A stretch of DNA of 64,000 nt from JAISDD01 sp031553935 (lineage in GTDB: Bacteria; Bacillota; Syntrophomonadia; Syntrophomonadales; Syntrophomonadaceae). Numbering within the stretch: the stretch's first letter is position 1; each line of letters opens with the position of its first letter. Shown here one piece after another: positions 43,066 through 52,186 of this stretch. Below the pieces are notes generated by a model. That model was not told the DNA's origin. It ran no database searches and saw only the letters and a program-made list of their open reading frames with translations. The stretch is from positions 76,025 through 140,024 of the forward strand of contig JAVBKS010000003.1 of assembly GCA_031553935.1 (NCBI GenBank), read 5' to 3'. A program made the translations under genes and the position numbers.

Positions 43066-44274
43066 ATGCCTGGACACCGTTCTATAACTATCAATGATAT
43101 TGCTGAGGCTAGAGCTTTTTTAGCTAACGTTGGGGTTGATGAGGGCGCTTATCAATTTCTGACTAATAAAGCTGTGTTTAGAGCCATCATGTTGAAAGAT
43201 ATTTCATGTCGTGCAGCGCATATCATTAAACAAGAGATGCTGGGCAAAGGCGGAGAAGCGGCAATTGGACGCCAAGCATTAACAGTAGAAGGGTTTTCTG
43301 AAGGCAAGACTGATATATTGTTACTCGGGAACCTAAAACAATACCGATTACTAAATATTAAACTTAAAATGCAACCTTTCGGCTTGAAGAAACTGGCATT
43401 AGAAATTGAGAGTTTACTGGATAATCTTGAGAAGAAATTTGATTTTATTAACCTGCCTTCGGGCAAGATATTAGATCTAAGTCAAACAGTAATAATGGGA
43501 ATCTTGAATATTACTCCAGATTCCTTTTTTGATGGCAATAAGTACTTAGAGATAGATACAGCGGTTGGTTACGCTCTTAAAATGGTCGATGAAGGGGCCG
43601 AAATAATTGATATAGGAGCAGTCTCGACCAAGCCAGATGCAGTTATTGCCGGCGAGCAAGTTGAGCTTAATCGTTTAATACCGATTATTAAAGCACTTAA
43701 GCAAGAATTGCCGAAGAACATTATTATCTCGATTGATACATTTAGGGCTGAGGTAGCTAAGCGCTTGATTGAGCTAGGGGCTGACATGATTAATGATATT
43801 GGAGCTTTGCATTTGGACGAAAACCTAAGTAAGGTAATAAGTGATTCTGGTGTTCCGGTGGTATTAATGCATAATCGGCTGCAATTAAATCATAATAAAC
43901 CTTATAACGATTTAATTGCCGATATGATTTCGGAAATCGAGACTAGTATCGCGAAAGCTTTGAGCGCAGGAGTCAAGCACGAGAAAATAATTGTCGACCC
44001 CGGTTTGGGATTCGGCAAGACTGTAAAAGAAAACTGTCGTATAGTTAATTACTTAGCAGATTTTAAGAGCTTGGGGAGACCAATTTTAGTTGGGGGATCC
44101 CGCAAGGCATTTATTGGCCAAACACTGCAGTTAGATAAGGAGGAGCGTTTGGAAGGAAGTCTAGCGGTAGCTGCGGCTGCGATTCTAAACGGAGCTCAAA
44201 TAATTAGAACGCATGATGTTAAAGCGACCAAACGCCTGGCCCAAATGCTGGATGCCGTGAATAAAAATGGATAG
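43066..44274 (+). CDS. folP: Dihydropteroate synthase with N-terminal extension
   Basis: Joins p-aminobenzoate to dihydropterin pyrophosphate. 402 residues, against ~280 in the usual enzyme; the extra ~140 N-terminal residues carry no recognised motif, an arrangement I recall from other Clostridia. The DHPS core starts near VIMGILNITPDSF, with DEGAEIIDIGAVSTKP, ISIDTFRAEVAKRLIELGADMINDI, VLMHN, DPGLGFGKT and GGSRKAFIG. GAGG precedes the ATG. It overlaps folB by 8 bp, so translation is likely coupled. Confidence 0.95.
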   Translation: MPGHRSITINDIAEARAFLANVGVDEGAYQFLTNKAVFRAIMLKDISCRAAHIIKQEMLGKGGEAAIGRQALTVEGFSEGKTDILLLGNLKQYRLLNIKLKMQPFGLKKLALEIESLLDNLEKKFDFINLPSGKILDLSQTVIMGILNITPDSFFDGNKYLEIDTAVGYALKMVDEGAEIIDIGAVSTKPDAVIAGEQVELNRLIPIIKALKQELPKNIIISIDTFRAEVAKRLIELGADMINDIGALHLDENLSKVISDSGVPVVLMHNRLQLNHNKPYNDLIADMISEIETSIAKALSAGVKHEKIIVDPGLGFGKTVKENCRIVNYLADFKSLGRPILVGGSRKAFIGQTLQLDKEERLEGSLAVAAAAILNGAQIIRTHDVKATKRLAQMLDAVNKNG

Positions 44275-44626
44275 AATTGTTTTGAAGGGATTGACTTTCA
44301 TGGCAAAACATGGGGTTTTTGCCAAAGAAAAGTTAATTAAGCAGCAATTCAAGCTAGATATCGTGTTACACCTTAATCTATCGTCTGCCGCTAGTAGTGA
44401 CGATCTCCATAATACAATTGATTATGGATCAGTGTATGAGGATGTACGTTTGATTGTGGAGGAGCACTCCTATAATCTAATTGAGAAGTTAGCTCAAACA
44501 GTGGCAGATGCTATTCTGGGAAAGTATCCGATCGATAAGGTTGAGATTGGGGTATATAAAACTGAACCATTATTTTTTGAAAATTTAGATTATTTCGCGG
44601 TATTTATTACGAGATCCAGGCATTAA
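44267..44626 (+). CDS. folB: Dihydroneopterin aldolase
   Basis: 119 residues, typical for the enzyme. The motifs are LKGLTFMAKHGVFAKEKLIKQQFKLDI, the substrate-binding SAASSDDLHNTIDYG and LIEKLAQTVADAIL. It cleaves dihydroneopterin to hydroxymethyl-dihydropterin, the step before FolK. The ATG lies 8 bp within the folP end. Confidence 0.95.
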   Translation: MDRIVLKGLTFMAKHGVFAKEKLIKQQFKLDIVLHLNLSSAASSDDLHNTIDYGSVYEDVRLIVEEHSYNLIEKLAQTVADAILGKYPIDKVEIGVYKTEPLFFENLDYFAVFITRSRH

Positions 44627-44673
44627 TACTTGCCTATGAATAGCTTTATATGTTAACTTAAGGGTGAAAGTGA

Positions 44674-45165
44674 GTGCAAAAAAAAGTCTATCTAGGATTA
44701 GGCTCAAACTTGGGAGAAAGGTCCAGTAATCTTGCTCAAGCAATTGCAGAATTAGATCAAAACCCGGAAATCGAAATAAAGGCTGGTTCATCTGTTTACG
44801 AAACCCCTCCTTGGGGAAATGAGAATCAACCATTGTTTCTTAATCAAGTGGTAGTAGCTTTCACAAAACTTAATCCACGGGAGCTTCTTTATGCAGTAAA
44901 AGAAATTGAAATTAAAATGGGCCGCCAAGTAAGCGAAAAGTGGGGTCCAAGAATTATAGATATCGACATACTTTTATATGGTGACGATGTTGTTGCCGAT
45001 GATGATTTAATCATTCCGCATCAACTTCTGAAGGAGCGGTTGTTTGTTTTAGTTCCTCTATACGAGATTGAACCGGATTTGGTTTTTCCCGATGATGGAA
45101 CTGCTATTAGGGAGGTGTTGGATAGAGTATCGCTGCGAGTAAGAAGCAAAATTAAAAAAATATAG
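44674..45165 (+). CDS. folK: 2-amino-4-hydroxy-6-hydroxymethyldihydropteridine pyrophosphokinase
   Basis: 163 residues starting at GTG. The HPPK motifs are YLGLGSNLGER, SVYETPPWG, FLNQVV, EIEIKMGR and GPRIIDIDILLYG (the two Mg-binding Asp). It transfers pyrophosphate from ATP to the pterin, giving the FolP substrate, so folP-folB-folK supplies three consecutive folate steps. The stop codon lies inside a small hairpin that begins the structured stretch 45163-45262. Confidence 0.96.
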   Translation: MQKKVYLGLGSNLGERSSNLAQAIAELDQNPEIEIKAGSSVYETPPWGNENQPLFLNQVVVAFTKLNPRELLYAVKEIEIKMGRQVSEKWGPRIIDIDILLYGDDVVADDDLIIPHQLLKERLFVLVPLYEIEPDLVFPDDGTAIREVLDRVSLRVRSKIKKI

Positions 45166-45250
45166 GAGTCTCCCGCCGATACTCCTAAAAATTGGCCCGC
45201 TTGTATCTTAGCGAACAAGACGGTAGACCTAAAGGTTGGTCTATAACAAA
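45163..45250 (+). promoter_or_regulatory. Structured leader of three consecutive hairpins before the pantothenate genes
   Basis: Hairpin 1 is TAGGAGT/ACTCCTA, hairpin 2 is CTTGT/ACAAG within CGCTTGT...ACAAGACGG, and hairpin 3 is TAGACC/GGTCTA. No U-tract follows any of them. The order suggests a folded RNA element before the DUF2520-panBCD genes. I could not match it to a known riboswitch. Confidence 0.4.
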
Positions 45251-45263
45251 AGGGGGTTAATCT

Positions 45264-46157
45264 ATGGATAAAAGGATCGGCATTATAGGGGCGGGAGCAG
45301 TCGGAACTGCGGTTGGGCTGGTTTTACTCGAAAATGGTTATGAGATTACTGGAATTTATGATAAAAGACCGGAATCTACAAAGCGATTTGAACAGGTAAA
45401 ATTAGGGATTTCCTGCGCGACTGCAGAAGAAGTTTCTCGCTCGGCAGATATTTTAATGATTGCAACACCTGATGGTGCAATTGAAAATGTTGTTGCAGAA
45501 TTAGCTGAACTAAAAGCTTTTCATAAAAATCAGGCGGTTTTTCATTTAAGTGGAGCTCTATCATCAGAAAGCTTGAATAAAGCAAAAAAAATGGGTGCAA
45601 TCGGCTTATCGATTCATCCTTTGCAGACCTTTGCAGATGTTGAACAAGCGATATGCAATATTCCAGGGTCAATGTTCAGTATCGAAGGCGACGCTGAAGG
45701 CCATGCGATTGCAATAGCGATTGTAGAAGCACTAGACGGCAGATATTTTATTATTGACAGTCAGGCAAAACCATTGTACCATGCCGGGGCATGCGTTGTT
45801 TCGAATTATTTAGTAACCTTAGCAGCATTTGGAGTAGGGTTGTTAAACAGCGCTGGAGTGGACAAGCAAACTGCTTTGCAGGCATATTTGCCCCTTATTA
45901 AAGGAACTGTGAATAACTTACAAAATGTTGGCTTGCCAGGTGCATTGACAGGACCTATTGCCAGAGGAGATTTTGATACCGTTACGACGCATTTGCAGAA
46001 TATAGAAAGATTAAGTAAGGATTTGGCCAGTTTGTATTGTTGGTTAGGTTATATGACCGCCGAAATTGCAGAGGAAAAAGGCAGCATTAGTACTGAACAA
46101 ACCAATAAGTGGAAAACGGAATTTTTTGAAAAAATAAACTCGCTGAATTCTAAGTAG
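45264..46157 (+). CDS. Rossmann-fold and DUF2520 domain protein, possible ketopantoate reductase
   Basis: 297 residues; GGGGG precedes the ATG. The N-terminal dinucleotide-binding motif is GIIGAGAVGTAVGLVLLENGYEI (NADP type), with ATPDGAI and FHLSGALSSESL in the first domain. The C-terminal half is the DUF2520 helical domain with YHAGACVVSNYLVTL and LTGPIARGD. It is directly upstream of panB, panC and panD and panE is otherwise missing from the window, which suggests it performs the ketopantoate-to-pantoate step. A homologue is also adjacent to panC in mycobacteria. Function is inferred from position. Confidence 0.82.
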   Translation: MDKRIGIIGAGAVGTAVGLVLLENGYEITGIYDKRPESTKRFEQVKLGISCATAEEVSRSADILMIATPDGAIENVVAELAELKAFHKNQAVFHLSGALSSESLNKAKKMGAIGLSIHPLQTFADVEQAICNIPGSMFSIEGDAEGHAIAIAIVEALDGRYFIIDSQAKPLYHAGACVVSNYLVTLAAFGVGLLNSAGVDKQTALQAYLPLIKGTVNNLQNVGLPGALTGPIARGDFDTVTTHLQNIERLSKDLASLYCWLGYMTAEIAEEKGSISTEQTNKWKTEFFEKINSLNSK

Positions 46158-46223
46158 CATATTTTTTACTTTGTTGAATTGTTGTCAGACTTAACAATTG
46201 CTGGTTTTTATAAGGAGTACTTA

Positions 46224-47051
46224 ATGAGAGTTTCGACCTCATCTTTACAAGATAAAAAAAATAACAAACAAAAAATTACGATGTTGACATCCTATGATTT
46301 TTCGATTGCCAGTATGATCGACGAGGCTGGAATTGATACAATTCTGGTTGGCGATTCTTTGGCAATGGTAACTTTGGGATACGAAAACACTTTAGCTGTA
46401 ACCATGGATGATATGATACACCATGCTAAAGCTGTTATGCGCGCTGCTAATAATGCTATGGTAATTGGAGATATGCCGTTCTTATCCTATCACATAACAC
46501 CTGCTGAAGCGGTTAGAAATGCCGGGCGTTTCATAAAGGAAGCCGGAACGCAAGCGGTTAAGCTCGAAGGCGGTATCGAACGGGTTGACACCATTAAAGC
46601 CATTTTGGATGCGCAGATACCGGTGTTAGGCCATATTGGATTGACCCCGCAATCGGTAAATAAGTTTGGTGGATTCAAAGTTCAGGGTAAAGATATCGAA
46701 ACTGCCAGACGCTTACTGGAAGATGCACTGGCCTTGGAAAAAGCAGGAGTTTTTGGTATTGTATTAGAATGTGTTCCTTCGCTTTTAGCAAAGAAAATCT
46801 CTGAACAATTGACTATCCCGACTATTGGGATTGGTGCCGGTCCATATTGTGATGGCCAGGTTTTAGTTATTAATGATATTTTGGGCTTATACGCGGGGCA
46901 CATTCCAAAGTTCGTTAAGCGTTATGCGAATTTGCAGCCTCTAGTAACAGAAGCCATCCAAAAATATAAAGAAGAAGTAGAACAAGGAATTTTTCCTTCT
47001 GAAGAATATACTTTTTCAATTAGTGATGAAGTCCTGGAAAAACTCTATTAG
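46224..47051 (+). CDS. panB: 3-methyl-2-oxobutanoate hydroxymethyltransferase
   Basis: The ATG at 46224 follows AAGGAG with a 6-nt gap, which rejects the longer TTG start at 46179. 275 residues, the usual length. Motifs: ITMLTSYDFSIASMIDEAGID, LVGDSLAMV, GDMPFLSY, AVKLEGG, VLGHIGLTPQS and IGIGAGPYCDGQVLVINDILG. It makes ketopantoate from ketoisovalerate and methylene-tetrahydrofolate. Confidence 0.97.
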   Translation: MRVSTSSLQDKKNNKQKITMLTSYDFSIASMIDEAGIDTILVGDSLAMVTLGYENTLAVTMDDMIHHAKAVMRAANNAMVIGDMPFLSYHITPAEAVRNAGRFIKEAGTQAVKLEGGIERVDTIKAILDAQIPVLGHIGLTPQSVNKFGGFKVQGKDIETARRLLEDALALEKAGVFGIVLECVPSLLAKKISEQLTIPTIGIGAGPYCDGQVLVINDILGLYAGHIPKFVKRYANLQPLVTEAIQKYKEEVEQGIFPSEEYTFSISDEVLEKLY

Positions 47052-47072
47052 TTTAAAGGGAGAATTAGCAAA

Positions 47073-47924
47073 ATGAAGATTTTGCAGAGCATTAGTCAAA
47101 CCCAGCAGTATTGCAAAATGCAAAAGCAAATGGGGAAGGTTATAGGATTAGTTCCGACCATGGGATATTTGCATGAAGGCCATATATCATTGGTCGAAGC
47201 GGCAGTAAAACAATGCGATGTGGTTATCGCCAGTATTTTTGTAAACCCCATACAGTTTGGAATCGGTGAAGATTTTGAAGTTTATCCGCGTGATGCCAAA
47301 CGGGATCAAGATTTGCTTACCGAAGCAGGCGTGGATTTATTATTTATGCCTAGTACTGAAGAGATGTATCCGGATAATTACAATTGCTATATCGAACTTG
47401 AAGGTGATTTGCCTAATATACTCTGTGGATTGTCGCGCCCTGGTCATTTCAAAGGGGTTACGACAGTTGTCGGTAAGCTATTTAATATTTGCCAGCCGGA
47501 TTTCGCCTTTTTCGGCCAAAAAGATGCCCAGCAAGTAACAATTATTGAAAAAATGGTAAGGGACTTAAATTTTCCCGTTAAAATTGTGCGTCTGCCGATA
47601 ATCAGGGAAGCTGATGGACTGGCAATGAGTTCGCGCAATGTCTATTTAGATCCGGAAATGAGAAAACAAGCCCTGATTCTGAAAAAATCACTTGATGAGG
47701 TGGTCGAGAGTATTAAGGCCGGAGTTCTTGACGCCGACTTTTTGAAGGTGGAATTAAAGAAGTTGATTGCTAAAAGTCCAGAGGCTAGGATTGACTATGT
47801 TTCTATTTGTGACGCTGAGGAGCTCAGCGAAATAAATGATGAAATTAAAGGCAAAGTATTAATTGCTTTGGCGGTCAAATTTGGCTCAACTAGACTGATT
47901 GATAACTGCTTAGTGGAGGTGTAG
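47073..47924 (+). CDS. panC: Pantothenate synthetase
   Basis: 283 residues. The nucleotidyltransferase signature is LVPTMGYLHEGHISLV near residue 25-40, with FVNPIQFG, LCGLSRPGHFKGVTTVV, FFGQKDAQQVTII and LAMSSRNVYL (KMSKS-like). It joins pantoate and beta-alanine with ATP. It lies 21 bp after panB and 4 bp before panD. Confidence 0.97.
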   Translation: MKILQSISQTQQYCKMQKQMGKVIGLVPTMGYLHEGHISLVEAAVKQCDVVIASIFVNPIQFGIGEDFEVYPRDAKRDQDLLTEAGVDLLFMPSTEEMYPDNYNCYIELEGDLPNILCGLSRPGHFKGVTTVVGKLFNICQPDFAFFGQKDAQQVTIIEKMVRDLNFPVKIVRLPIIREADGLAMSSRNVYLDPEMRKQALILKKSLDEVVESIKAGVLDADFLKVELKKLIAKSPEARIDYVSICDAEELSEINDEIKGKVLIALAVKFGSTRLIDNCLVEV

Positions 47925-47928
47925 CGGG

Positions 47929-48282
47929 ATGTTGCGCTATATATTAAAATCAAAAATTCATCGTGCAGTTGTTACTGACGCCGATTTGAATTATGTTGGC
48001 AGCATTACCATTGATGAAGATTTAATGGAAGCTGCAGATATAGTGGAGAACGAAAAAGTCACTATAGTTAATAATAATAATGGCGAACGTTTTGAAACCT
48101 ATGTTATTACTGGGGAGAGAGGTTCAGGAATTGTTTGTCTGAACGGAGCTGCGGCTCGATTAGTCCAGCGAGGCGATATTGTCATTATCCTGACTTATAC
48201 TATTCTGGATGATAAAGCTTGCAAGGACCACAAACCTCAAGTAGTGTTTGTTGATAGTAATAACAAGATTAAATTGGGATAA
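47929..48282 (+). CDS. panD: Aspartate 1-decarboxylase precursor
   Basis: 117 residues. The self-cleavage site is Gly24-Ser25 in NYVGSITID; Ser25 becomes the pyruvoyl group. Lys9 (LKSKIHRA), Tyr22 and the C-terminal NGAAARLVQRGD are conserved. It supplies beta-alanine to PanC. It needs no separate PanZ-type activator in Firmicutes. It ends the DUF2520-panBCD operon. Confidence 0.97.
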   Translation: MLRYILKSKIHRAVVTDADLNYVGSITIDEDLMEAADIVENEKVTIVNNNNGERFETYVITGERGSGIVCLNGAAARLVQRGDIVIILTYTILDDKACKDHKPQVVFVDSNNKIKLG

Positions 48283-48438
48283 TGCACCTTCTAAGCATTA
48301 TTATATTGTTTATGCTCAAACATAATATTGATAGCAGTAAATGCCGATTCTATATTCGCCGTTTTGTTCAGTAGATTAACTCGGTGTTTATTTGGTCATT
48401 GGATTTGATATTTATTTGGCTAAGCTAGGAGAAGTGGT
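48283..48438 (+). other. Leader region of the nad genes with a direct repeat
   Basis: A 7-bp hairpin ATAATGC/GCATTAT overlaps the panD stop. Two copies of TTTATTTGG start at 48387 and 48411, 24 bp apart, just before the nadA ribosome binding site (AGGAG). They could bind a regulator of NAD synthesis, but no known operator was matched. Confidence 0.35.
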
Positions 48439-49347
48439 ATGACAATTTCTTATAAAGATTATGTCTTACAAAGAAAAAAGGAACTTAATGCAGTTATTTT
48501 AGCACATTTTTATCAATTGCCGGAGATCCAAGATATCGCTGATTTTGTCGGCGATTCTTTGCAATTATCCCAACAGGCTGCGGCAACGGATGCTGATCTT
48601 ATCGTGTTTTGCGGAGTTGATTTTATGGCAGAAAGCGCTAAGATATTGAGCCCTGACAAAATGGTAATAATACCTGACATTGATGCAAGCTGTCCCATGG
48701 CCAATATGGTAAATCCAGAGTCCTTGCAAGAATTCAAAAAGGATTATCCGGATGCTTGCGTTATTACTTATATTAATTCCTCAGCGGCAATCAAAGCCAT
48801 GAGTGATATCTGTTGCACTTCGTCAAATGCCGTTAAAGTAGTGGCATCGATTCCTGAAGATAAACCAATAATCTTTTTGCCCGACCGTAATTTAGGGAAC
48901 TACATTGGGAGCCAGACGGGCAGGGACCTCATTTTGTGGCCGGGATTTTGTCCGGTACATGAAGTCTTGACTGCAGAAGAAATTAATGAGCAAAAATCAG
49001 CTCACCCCCAAGCATCGGTAGTAGTTCACCCCGAGTGCAGACCTGAGGTTGTTGCCCTTGCAGATGCAGTGAGATCAACAGCTGGAATTCTTGATTTTGT
49101 CAAGAATAGCATACAAACCGAATTTATAATCGGGACGGAAGTAGGCTTCCTGTATACTTTAAAAAAGCATTGCCCAGATAAAACTTTTCATTTAGCATAT
49201 AAACCATTCGAGTGTCCTAATATGAAAAAAACGACACTGCCGAAACTAGCTGCTGCGCTTGAGCATTTACAGTATCAGATTGAAGTTCCGGAAGCAATAA
49301 GTACTAAAGCAAGAACAGCTTTAGAAAGGATGCTATCCATAACGTGA
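48439..49347 (+). CDS. nadA: Quinolinate synthase
   Basis: 302 residues, the compact type. It condenses iminoaspartate with dihydroxyacetone phosphate, using a [4Fe-4S] cluster. The three ligands are likely the cysteines in FCGVDFM, the CCTSSN/GFCPVHE region and FECPNM. Other motifs: AVILAHFYQLPEIQDIADFVGDSL, DIDASCPMA, VTYINSSA-type ITYINSSAAIKA, DRNLG. AGGAG precedes the ATG. It lies with nadB and nadC for the aspartate route to NAD. Confidence 0.97.
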   Translation: MTISYKDYVLQRKKELNAVILAHFYQLPEIQDIADFVGDSLQLSQQAAATDADLIVFCGVDFMAESAKILSPDKMVIIPDIDASCPMANMVNPESLQEFKKDYPDACVITYINSSAAIKAMSDICCTSSNAVKVVASIPEDKPIIFLPDRNLGNYIGSQTGRDLILWPGFCPVHEVLTAEEINEQKSAHPQASVVVHPECRPEVVALADAVRSTAGILDFVKNSIQTEFIIGTEVGFLYTLKKHCPDKTFHLAYKPFECPNMKKTTLPKLAAALEHLQYQIEVPEAISTKARTALERMLSIT

Positions 49348-49374
49348 TTTAATAAATAATGATTGTGATGATGA

Positions 49375-50976
49375 ATGATGAGCGCACGTTACCTCGAGTT
49401 AGTTAATAGTAATACAGACATAAAATACACGGATTTTCTGATAGTTGGAGGCGGAATCGCCGGGCTTTTCACCGCTTTAAAGGCAGCGGAATTTGGAAAA
49501 GTAACAGTTGTAATAAAGAAGACGTTAAAAGACTCAAATACCGGATTAGCTCAAGGGGGAATTGCTGCAGCAGTGCATGAAGAGGATTCCCCTTTTCTTC
49601 ATTTAGAAGATACTTTAGAAGCTGGTGCTGGACTTTGTGATATAGATGCGGTTGATATTCTGGTTCGTAATGGCCCTAAGTGTATTCGAGAGCTTATGGA
49701 TTTGGGCGCATATTTTGATATGAAAGATGGCAGCATCTCATTGACCAGAGAAGGTGCCCACAGTAAGCCCAGAATTCTCCATGCAGCTGATGCCACCGGT
49801 GAAGCCATAAGAGTGGCATTAGTTAATCAATGTATAAAGAATCAGGCAATAGACCTTAAGGAGGACCATTTCCTGATTGATTTGCTGGGCAGCACCAACA
49901 ATGACGAATGCTATGGCGCTCTGATTTATGATACCGATAGATGCATTAATTATGTCTATTTAGCTAAAGCTGTGATTATTGCTACCGGGGGTATCGGGCA
50001 ATTGTATAAATTCACTACCAATCCACCGATTGCAACCGGAGATGGTTTAGCCGCAGCTTATAGAGCAGGGTGCAGCCTGCAAGATATGGAATTCATACAG
50101 TTTCATCCAACGGTACTTGAGAGCAAGGCAACGCAAAGGTTTTTGATTTCCGAAGCCGTAAGAGGTGAAGGCGGCATATTATACAACGCGTTGGGTAAGC
50201 GTTTTATGAGGGAGTACCATCCTTGGAAGGAATTGGCTCCTCGTGATGTGGTTTCTAGAGCAATATTAAGTGAAATGGAAGCCACGAATTCCGCTTTTGT
50301 TTTCTTAGATACAACCCATATTGAGCAAGTCGACAAAAGGTTCCCGACTATATATGCAACCTGTTTACACGCGGGAATAGACATGAAGAAAGATCGAATA
50401 CCAGTTTCGCCGGCAGTCCATTTCGTTATGGGTGGCATCGAGACTAACACACATGGCGAAACTAATGTGAAGGGACTTTTCGCATGTGGTGAAGTTGCCT
50501 GTACTGGAGTTCATGGGGCTAATCGGTTAGCCAGCAATTCACTTTTGGAAGGGATTGTGTTTGGCGATCGTATTGTGCAAAAAGCGGAAGAGATTCTTTA
50601 TAGGCGGCAAATTAACCAAAACGAACTCTTTGCCAGCATCAATGAAAATGATTGCGTGCAAATGAATCCAAAAGGAATTGATCCTACTCAGGCAATGAAC
50701 GAACTGCAAGAAATAATGTGGGAAAAAGTAGGAATGATCAGGGATGAAATAAAGCTAAAACAAGCATATATAGAAATAGATTATTTGAAAAGTAATCTCA
50801 GTCAAGGTGCAGATATTGTCAACTACTATCAAGTCGCCAATATGTTAACCGTTGCTAGCATTATAGTTCAAGCAGCGCTCTGGCGCAAAGAGAGCCGCGG
50901 TGCGCATTATCGCCTGGATTATCCTCAGCGCGATGACCTGCGCTGGATAAAACACATGGGTTTCATGAATTTTTGA
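49375..50976 (+). CDS. nadB: L-aspartate oxidase
   Basis: 533 residues. The FAD-binding LIVGGGIAGLFTALKAAEFG starts near residue 22. TGLAQGGIAAAV, HATGEAIR-type AADATGEAIR, GDGLAAAYRAG, the active-site FIQFHPT and the C-terminal-facing GVHGANRLASNSLLEG are conserved. It makes iminoaspartate for NadA and reduces fumarate or oxygen. The start is one of several ATGs and no strong ribosome binding site is visible. It follows nadA by 27 bp. Confidence 0.97.
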   Translation: MMSARYLELVNSNTDIKYTDFLIVGGGIAGLFTALKAAEFGKVTVVIKKTLKDSNTGLAQGGIAAAVHEEDSPFLHLEDTLEAGAGLCDIDAVDILVRNGPKCIRELMDLGAYFDMKDGSISLTREGAHSKPRILHAADATGEAIRVALVNQCIKNQAIDLKEDHFLIDLLGSTNNDECYGALIYDTDRCINYVYLAKAVIIATGGIGQLYKFTTNPPIATGDGLAAAYRAGCSLQDMEFIQFHPTVLESKATQRFLISEAVRGEGGILYNALGKRFMREYHPWKELAPRDVVSRAILSEMEATNSAFVFLDTTHIEQVDKRFPTIYATCLHAGIDMKKDRIPVSPAVHFVMGGIETNTHGETNVKGLFACGEVACTGVHGANRLASNSLLEGIVFGDRIVQKAEEILYRRQINQNELFASINENDCVQMNPKGIDPTQAMNELQEIMWEKVGMIRDEIKLKQAYIEIDYLKSNLSQGADIVNYYQVANMLTVASIIVQAALWRKESRGAHYRLDYPQRDDLRWIKHMGFMNF

Positions 50977-50992
50977 TTAATTTGGAGGAAAA

Positions 50993-52171
50993 ATGCGTAA
51001 GTCGAAGACTTATTTGGCTATCTTGATATTGATAATCATCGGGACTTCAGGATATTATTTATATTCTAAAAACTATGGAGCAGCTGACCCTAAGGTAAAC
51101 AATTTGCCTGTTAATATTTCTTTAGAAACTTGGGCAATGATTCGAGCTGAAATTAATGGGCAGCCTATTTTTTCAGATGCCCCTGCTAGACGTTACGAAC
51201 AGGATTTTTTGCTTCCTATTGCGCCAATTGCAAAAATTTTAGGCTACCAATGTGAATGGCAGCAAGCTAGCAAATCAATAGTGGTTTATAACGATATTAT
51301 TACTCTGGAATTCGCTGTTGGATCTAATAAAGCTACAATTGATGAAACCGAAATAAGTCTTCCCTATGAAGTGACAGTTGATAGAGGGGTAACACTGGTA
51401 CCCCTGAAGCTGCTTGAGGCCTTACAAATAACATGTCATTGGGATCAAGAGGAAAAAGTTCTAAGGTGCAAAACTCCAGATTATGTCCTTACTCCATCTG
51501 GAGAAACAGAGCCACAAAAGAGTGATTCCTATGCAATATTAATGTATCATGAAATTGGAGAAGGCCCCAATAATCTATTTGTTAGAGAGAGTGAATTCAA
51601 AGAGCAAATGCAATACTTAGCCTATCATGGTTATAAGGTATTGAGCCTTAAGGAAGCAGTAACAAGGCAAGAAAAGCAAGAAAACATGGAGAAGGTAGTA
51701 GTTATTACATTCGATGATGGATACGAGTCATTCTATGATAAGGTTTGGCCGGTTCTTAGAGAATATGGATTTCCTGCCACGGTTTTCGTCATAACAGATA
51801 ATTGCCAAGACAATCCCCGGTATATAACCTGGGGGCAGATGCAGTTTCTGCAGGCTAATTGGATGGATGTCGGCAGCCATACCAAGACCCATCCGGCACT
51901 GCCTAATTTGAACATTCAGAGCTTGAACCAAGAAGTTTTGGGCTCGAAAGAATTAATCGAGAAGAATTTGAGCTACCCCTGCTTTAGCTTTTGCTACCCA
52001 ACCGGAGCCTATAACAAGCAAGTTGTTGAAGCTGTAATAAATGCGGGTTATGGCTGTGCAGTTACTATAAATTATGGAAAATCCACCCTTTATCATGAAA
52101 ATTACTTGCAACCTAGAATAAGGGTACCGCGAGGAATGACGATCGAGTCTTTTGCAAGCGCAATTCGATAA
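50993..52171 (+). CDS. Secreted polysaccharide deacetylase with copper-amine-oxidase N-terminal-like domain
   Basis: 392 residues; GGAGG precedes the ATG. A signal peptide or anchor (TYLAILILIIIGTSGYYLYS) leads to a CuAO-N1-type domain (QDFLLPIAPIAKILGYQCEW...GVTLVPLKLLEALQI). From about residue 178 a NodB-type deacetylase follows: AILMYHEIGEGP, VVITFDDGYES, DVGSHTKTHPAL (metal His) and CYPTGAYN. It resembles PgaB-like or spore-wall deacetylases. Its place between nadB and nadC suggests insertion into the nad operon rather than a shared role. Confidence 0.88.
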   Translation: MRKSKTYLAILILIIIGTSGYYLYSKNYGAADPKVNNLPVNISLETWAMIRAEINGQPIFSDAPARRYEQDFLLPIAPIAKILGYQCEWQQASKSIVVYNDIITLEFAVGSNKATIDETEISLPYEVTVDRGVTLVPLKLLEALQITCHWDQEEKVLRCKTPDYVLTPSGETEPQKSDSYAILMYHEIGEGPNNLFVRESEFKEQMQYLAYHGYKVLSLKEAVTRQEKQENMEKVVVITFDDGYESFYDKVWPVLREYGFPATVFVITDNCQDNPRYITWGQMQFLQANWMDVGSHTKTHPALPNLNIQSLNQEVLGSKELIEKNLSYPCFSFCYPTGAYNKQVVEAVINAGYGCAVTINYGKSTLYHENYLQPRIRVPRGMTIESFASAIR

Positions 52172-52186
52172 GAAGCGAGGTAAAAA

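Noticed and set aside
45163..45262. Tetrahydrofolate or T-box riboswitch before the pantothenate genes
   Set aside because: The conserved core of either was not found; only generic hairpins are visible.
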